A model generated the notes under the pieces. It was not told the DNA's origin. It saw only the letters and a list, made by a program, of their open reading frames with translations, and searched no databases. A program made the position numbers and the translations under genes. Shown here piece after piece: positions 60,139 through 64,000 of a stretch of DNA of 64,000 nt. The stretch is from the NCBI RefSeq assembly GCF_000718785.1, contig NZ_JOCA01000029.1:36614-100613 (forward strand), in the 5' to 3' direction. This stretch comes from Streptomyces sp. NRRL WC-3626. GTDB taxonomy: Bacteria > Actinomycetota > Actinomycetes > Streptomycetales > Streptomycetaceae. The stretch's first letter is position 1. Every line of letters starts with the position of its first letter.

Positions 60139-61728
60139 ATGCCTACGCAGATCACCGCTCTCGCCGTCAGCAAGTCGTTGGGCGGCAGGCTCGTCCTTGA
60201 CTCGGTGACGTGCTCGCTCGCCGCGGGCGAGCGCACGGGGATCATCGGCGAGAACGGGTCCGGCAAGACCACCTTGCTGCGCTTGCTCGCCGGCCTGGAA
60301 CGGCCCGACCAGGGAGAGGTCATCATCCACGCCGACGGCGGCGTCGGCTACCTCCCGCAGGACGGGCGGCTGCCGCCTGGTGCGACCGTGCGGGAGGTCA
60401 TCGACCGGGCCCTGGGCGAGCTGCGCGCGATCGAGCAGCGGATGCACCGCCTGGAGGCGGCGATGGCCGACGGCGACGAGTCGGGTATGGACGAGTACGG
60501 CGAGCTGCTGACGGTCTTCGAACTGCGTGGCGGCTACGAGGCCGACGCCCGCGTGGAACGCGCCCTGCACGGCCTCGGCCTGAGCCCGCTGGACCGTGAC
60601 CGTACCGTGGGCAGCCTGTCCGGCGGTGAGCAAGTCCGGCTGCGCCTGGCGGCCGTTCTGGCAGCAAGCCCGGAGGTGCTGCTGCTGGACGAGCCGACCA
60701 ACCATCTCGACGAGGAAGCCCTCGGCTGGCTGGAAGAACACCTGCGCACCCGGCGCGGCACCACCGTGGCGGTCTGTCACGACCGCGTCTTCCTGGAACG
60801 CGTGGCCACCAGTCTGCTGGAAGTGGACGCCGACCAGCGCAGCGTGATCCGGTACGGCAACGGTTACGCCGGCTACCTCGCCGAGAAGGCGGCAGCCCGC
60901 CAGCGGTGGGCACAGGCGCACGCCCAGTGGCAAGCCGACGTGGACCGGCTCCGTGAGACCGCCGCGACCACCGCCCGCCGGGTGGCCCCGGGCCGAGCGA
61001 TCAAGGACGGCAACAAGATGGCCTACGACCGGGCGGCAGGCCGCGTCCAGCAGTCGGTGGCCAGCCGGGTACGCCAGGCAGAGGAACGCCTGCGCCGCCT
61101 CCTGACGAACCCGGTCCCGTCCCCACCGCAGCCGTTGCGCTTCGCCCCCGTACTGCGGGCAGGCCATGCACGGGGCGTCCTACTCGATGCCGCTGACGTC
61201 AGCGTCTCAGCCCGGCTCGGCCTCACATCTCTTACGGTCACGGCCGGGGAACGCCTGCTGATCACCGGGCCGAACGGAGCGGGTAAGAGCACCTTGCTGC
61301 GTGTCCTGGCTGGCGACCTGGCCCCCGACAGCGGGACCGTCACCCGCCGGGGCAGGGTCGGCTACCTCCCGCAAGAACCGCAACTCGGCCGACCGGACGA
61401 CACGTTGCTGCCCGCCTTCGCCCGCGGACGAGCCGGTCAAGCCGCCGAGCACGTCGAGCAGCTGCTGGGGCTCGGCCTGTTCAACCGCGACCAGCTCACC
61501 GTTCCAGTGGGCACCTTGTCCACCGGGCAGCGGCAGCGTCTCGCCCTGGCACGGCTGGTCAGCGAACCGTCAGATGTCCTGCTGCTCGACGAGCCCACCA
61601 ACCATCTGTCCCCCGCCCTCGTCGAGGACCTGGAAGCCGCCCTGGCCGACTACGACGGCACCCTCGTGATCGTCAGCCACGACCGCCGGCTGATCCGGCG
61701 CTGGCACGGTGCGCACCTCGCCCTGTAG
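60139..61728 (+). CDS. ABC-F family ATPase, ribosomal protection type
   Basis: A 529-residue cytoplasmic protein with two ABC domains and no membrane part. First domain: Walker A GENGSGKTT (about 39-47), signature LSGGE, Walker B EVLLLDEPTNHLD. A long charged interdomain linker follows (about 250-345, AAATTARRVAPGRAIK...). Second domain: Walker A GPNGAGKST, signature LSTGQ, Walker B DVLLLDEPTNHLS. Antibiotic-resistance ABC-F proteins displace drugs from the ribosome. The partner virginiamycin B lyase downstream makes streptogramins (perhaps also lincosamides or pleuromutilins) the likely drugs. ATG at 60139 is preferred over 60121. Confidence 0.92.
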   Translation: MPTQITALAVSKSLGGRLVLDSVTCSLAAGERTGIIGENGSGKTTLLRLLAGLERPDQGEVIIHADGGVGYLPQDGRLPPGATVREVIDRALGELRAIEQRMHRLEAAMADGDESGMDEYGELLTVFELRGGYEADARVERALHGLGLSPLDRDRTVGSLSGGEQVRLRLAAVLAASPEVLLLDEPTNHLDEEALGWLEEHLRTRRGTTVAVCHDRVFLERVATSLLEVDADQRSVIRYGNGYAGYLAEKAAARQRWAQAHAQWQADVDRLRETAATTARRVAPGRAIKDGNKMAYDRAAGRVQQSVASRVRQAEERLRRLLTNPVPSPPQPLRFAPVLRAGHARGVLLDAADVSVSARLGLTSLTVTAGERLLITGPNGAGKSTLLRVLAGDLAPDSGTVTRRGRVGYLPQEPQLGRPDDTLLPAFARGRAGQAAEHVEQLLGLGLFNRDQLTVPVGTLSTGQRQRLALARLVSEPSDVLLLDEPTNHLSPALVEDLEAALADYDGTLVIVSHDRRLIRRWHGAHLAL

Positions 61729-61794
61729 GCGACTCCCACATCAGCCGCCGCCCGCTGACGCCCGTAATCACCCTCTTCGTCACATGGAGCCCCC

Positions 61795-62694
61795 ATGCCC
61801 CGCCGTGCCGTCTCGATCAAGCAGATACCCGTTTCCGGCCCAGCCTCGGGCCCCTACGCCATCACCACCGGACCCGACGACGCGCTGTGGTTCACCCTGG
61901 TCCACGCCGGTGAGATCGCCCGCCTGACGCCCGACGGCCAGCTCCACCGTTACCGGCTTGACTTGGCGACCTGCGGTCCGTCGGTCATCGCACCCGGCCC
62001 CGACGGGGCCCTGTGGTTCACCCGAAGCCGGGACCACCGCATCGGACGGATCACTGTGAGCGGGCAGATGTCCTCGTTTGCGGTCCCGACACCGGGCAGC
62101 GGCCCGTTCGGAATCACACCCGCCGGCGACGGCGCGCTGTGGTTCACGCAGATGCACACCGACCAGATCGGCCGCATCAGCACCGATGGCCGCGTGACGG
62201 AGTTCCCGCTGCCCGTCAGCGGCGCCTTCCCTTCCGCCATCACCACCGGGCCGGACGACGCGCTGTGGTTCACCCTGAACCGGACGAACGCGGTGGGCCG
62301 CATCAGCGTCGACGGAGACGTCACGATCCACCCGCTGCCCACCATGCAGGCAGGCCCGGTCGGCATCACGCGTGGCGTGGACAACGCACTGTGGCTGGTG
62401 GAGATCGGCGCCGGGCAGATCGGCCGGATCAGTACAGACGGCCGCATCCAGGAATACCCCCTCCCGGACCGTGCCTGCCGACCCCACGCGATCATCGCCG
62501 ACCCGGCGAGGGGTGTCTGCTGGTTCACCGAATGGGGCACCGGCCGAATCGGGTCCATCACCCCCGACGGGCACATCGAGGAGTATGACCTGCCGGGGGG
62601 CCGCTCCTGCGAACCGCACGGCCTTACGGTGGGACCGGACGATGCCCTCTACATTGCCTTGGAGATCGGAGAGATCACCCGAATCGAACCGTAG
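61795..62694 (+). CDS. vgb: Virginiamycin B lyase (streptogramin B lyase)
   Basis: A 299-residue seven-bladed beta-propeller with repeated GPDDALWFT and IGRISTDGR units. The residues known to matter in Vgb are present: His at 231 (CRPHAI) and the EPH pair Glu273/His275 (SCEPHGL). The enzyme linearises type B streptogramins by elimination at the ester bond, without water. GGAG lies 5 bases before the ATG. It follows the ABC-F gene by 66 bp and is probably cotranscribed, giving protection to both streptogramin A (ABC-F) and B (lyase). Confidence 0.9.
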   Translation: MPRRAVSIKQIPVSGPASGPYAITTGPDDALWFTLVHAGEIARLTPDGQLHRYRLDLATCGPSVIAPGPDGALWFTRSRDHRIGRITVSGQMSSFAVPTPGSGPFGITPAGDGALWFTQMHTDQIGRISTDGRVTEFPLPVSGAFPSAITTGPDDALWFTLNRTNAVGRISVDGDVTIHPLPTMQAGPVGITRGVDNALWLVEIGAGQIGRISTDGRIQEYPLPDRACRPHAIIADPARGVCWFTEWGTGRIGSITPDGHIEEYDLPGGRSCEPHGLTVGPDDALYIALEIGEITRIEP

Positions 62695-62778
62695 CCGACC
62701 CCTTGTGGGCCCTTCCTCCCCGCGGAGCCATCCGCATCTGAGGACGCGCGGGCCGTTGCCGCGGAGCCGACGGCGGTC

Positions 62779-63302
62779 CTTGACCCCGGTTCCTGGACAC
62801 GGGTTGTGCGGCTTGCGTCAGCGTAGTTGATGTCATTCGGAAGGCGTTCTCGTAGGTGATGGGGCTGCGGTGACCGAGGCGGGAGTGACGGCGGTGGCCG
62901 TTGTAGCGGTGCAGCCATCGGAACGCGTCGAGCCGGGTCTCGCGCTCGTCGTCCCAGTGCCCGCGGCCCTGGAGGGTCTCGCGTTTGAACGTCTCATTGA
63001 AGGACTCGGCGAGTGCGTTGTCCGCGCTGGAGCCGACCGCGCTCATGGACTGGCGGACGCCGGCCTGGTGGCAGGCGGCGGCGAAGGCCCGGCTGGTGTA
63101 CTGGGCGTCGTGATCGGTGTGCAGGACCGTTCCGGCGAGGCTGCCGCGGGTGCGTTCGGCGGCGGCCAGCGCGTCGCTTCGGGCCGCGACTCGTACACCG
63201 CGACCGCGTCCGCCTTGAACCGCGGCGGATAGATCTTCATGACCACGAGATGTCTCGGATCCTCAGGATCCAGTGTCTCGTGTGTCCAAGATCCGGGGTC
63301 AA
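62779..63302 (-). mobile_element. Deleted IS3-family element with intact ends
   Basis: Terminal inverted repeats of 21 bp at 62779-62799 and 63282-63302 (TTGACCCCGG start) match at 19 positions. On the minus strand the element begins with an OrfA start (MKIYPPRFKADAVAVYESRP then EAT), which breaks off and joins the OrfB integrase core (LAGTVLHTDHDAQYTSRAFA, SAVGSSADNALAESFNETFK, RYNGHRRHSRLG). Most of OrfA and the first part of OrfB are missing, so it cannot move by itself but could be mobilised. No clear target duplication is visible. Confidence 0.85.
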
Positions 63303-64000
63303 GGCCCTCCCTTTCTCCCCTCGCTGTCGTCCGGCGCGTGGGCAATCAGAAGTGCCTTGTTACGGCGGACGGAGGACCAGAAGGAGGCGCCGATCAGGAC
63401 GACGCCGACAAGACCGGTGACGATCTCGTTGATCTCGTACCGGATGGTGACGAGCAGGATCATCGCCAGGGCGCCGATCGCGTCGTGGGCGCCGTGCTCC
63501 AGGTAGACGTACTCGTCCAGGGTGCCCTGGCGGACCAGGTAGACCGTGAGCGATCGGACGTACATGGCGCCGATGCCGAGGCCGAGGGCCATCAGGACGA
63601 TGTCGTTGGTGATGGCGAAGGCGCCGATGACGCCGTCGAAGGAGAAAGAGGCGTCCAGGACCTCCAGGTAGAGGAACATGAAGAAGGCGGCCTTGCCGGC
63701 CAGGGCGACCGCGGAGCGGGGCCTGCCCTCGCGTTCGGCCCGCTCCTCGGCCTCGTGCTCGTCGTCCTCCTCCTCTTCGAGCTTGTCCTCGAAGAAGCCG
63801 GAGAGGCCGCCCACGATCATGTAGGTGATCAGGCCCGCAACCCCCGCGAGCAGGACCGTGGAGGACTTGTCGACGTGCGCGCCGCCATGCTGGTGGGCGT
63901 GGGTGGCGAAGGTCATGGCCGAGATCAGCAGGATGATCAGCGCGATGCAGACCGACAGCATGTCGACCTTGCCGAGCTTGGCCAGCGGCCGCTCCAGCCA
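63299..64000 (-). CDS. DUF475/TerC-like integral membrane protein (partial, 5' end outside window)
   Basis: The visible 233 residues contain about six membrane helices: SVCIALIILLISAMTFATH, STVLLAGVAGLITYMIVGGL, then a charged cytoplasmic loop (KLEEEEDDEHEAEERAERE), FFMFLYLEVLDASFSFDGVI and GAFAITNDIVLMALGLGIGA with the acidic residues of TerC-like proteins. The family is linked to tellurite resistance or metal homeostasis (manganese or calcium). The stop codon falls inside the terminal repeat of the IS3 element, so the natural C-terminus may have been changed by insertion. Confidence 0.88.
   Translation of the reverse strand, partial: WLERPLAKLGKVDMLSVCIALIILLISAMTFATHAHQHGGAHVDKSSTVLLAGVAGLITYMIVGGLSGFFEDKLEEEEDDEHEAEERAEREGRPRSAVALAGKAAFFMFLYLEVLDASFSFDGVIGAFAITNDIVLMALGLGIGAMYVRSLTVYLVRQGTLDEYVYLEHGAHDAIGALAMILLVTIRYEINEIVTGLVGVVLIGASFWSSVRRNKALLIAHAPDDSEGRKGGP

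Noticed and set aside
1..64000. tRNA, rRNA, riboswitch and replication origin signals
   Set aside because: None could be supported by reading both strands; weak cloverleaf-like GC stems were too common to be meaningful.

Overview
The window reads as chromosome of a high-GC actinomycete, almost certainly Streptomyces or a close relative. Coding regions have the strong G/C third-position bias of that genus, starts are often GTG or TTG with GGAGG-type ribosome sites, and the gene families are typical: DUF397 with XRE/DUF5753 pairs, GPP34 proteins, DUF6000/DUF5958, ECF41 sigma factors and DasR-type operators. No rRNA, tRNA, CRISPR array or replication origin was seen. The density of regulators paired with one or two enzymes, and the amount of broken transposase DNA, suggest an accessory (arm-like) part of the chromosome; that placement is inference.

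1-13 kb: a DUF397/XRE pair, an anti-sigma-type ATPase carrying a TTA codon, small enzymes, a WYL regulator divergent from a NIPSNAP protein, then a Tat-exported GH3 N-acetylhexosaminidase behind two DasR-like boxes and a secreted GH27 alpha-galactosidase. An NmrA-like oxidoreductase followed by an ECF41 sigma factor completes the block. 13-21 kb: a frameshifted DJ-1/PfpI gene, a MOSC-flavin-ferredoxin fusion, and a small regulon (SDR, muconolactone-isomerase-like, SnoaL-like, TetR) sharing three copies of one palindrome. 21-30 kb: a two-component system divergent from an ABC exporter, DUF6000/DUF5958, a chloramphenicol-phosphotransferase-like kinase and a WYL/VOC pair. 30-34 kb: a sugar isomerase plus Gfo/Idh/MocA operon and a TauE exporter next to a TetR gene, with matching operators on both sides.

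34-53 kb is a patchwork. Working genes (small secreted proteins, an XRE-RICIN membrane protein, MFS exporter plus XRE-cupin, methyltransferase, XRE/SnoaL/NmrA operon, GNAT, dienelactone-hydrolase-like) alternate with pieces of Tn3-family transposases, IS5-type elements, an integrase and an RHS protein. Two broken, same-direction halves of what looks like one IS5-type element bracket 41.1-47.6 kb. 52.6-55.5 kb is an electrophile-response locus (Old Yellow Enzyme, MarR, zinc-free MDR oxidoreductase) with two MarR-type boxes.

56-59.4 kb holds the least understood cassette: a tiny membrane protein, a protein joining an XRE helix-turn-helix to a sigma-region-4-like C-terminus, a helical Sel1-like protein, then a two-gene AbiEii-type nucleotidyltransferase module. 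59.4-62.7 kb is a clear resistance island: a TetR repressor divergent from an ABC-F ribosome-protection ATPase and a virginiamycin B lyase, a combination that would cover both streptogramin components, with a palindromic operator and an attenuator-like leader. The window ends with a 524-bp deleted IS3-type element whose terminal repeat supplies the stop codon of a DUF475/TerC-like membrane protein that runs off the edge.
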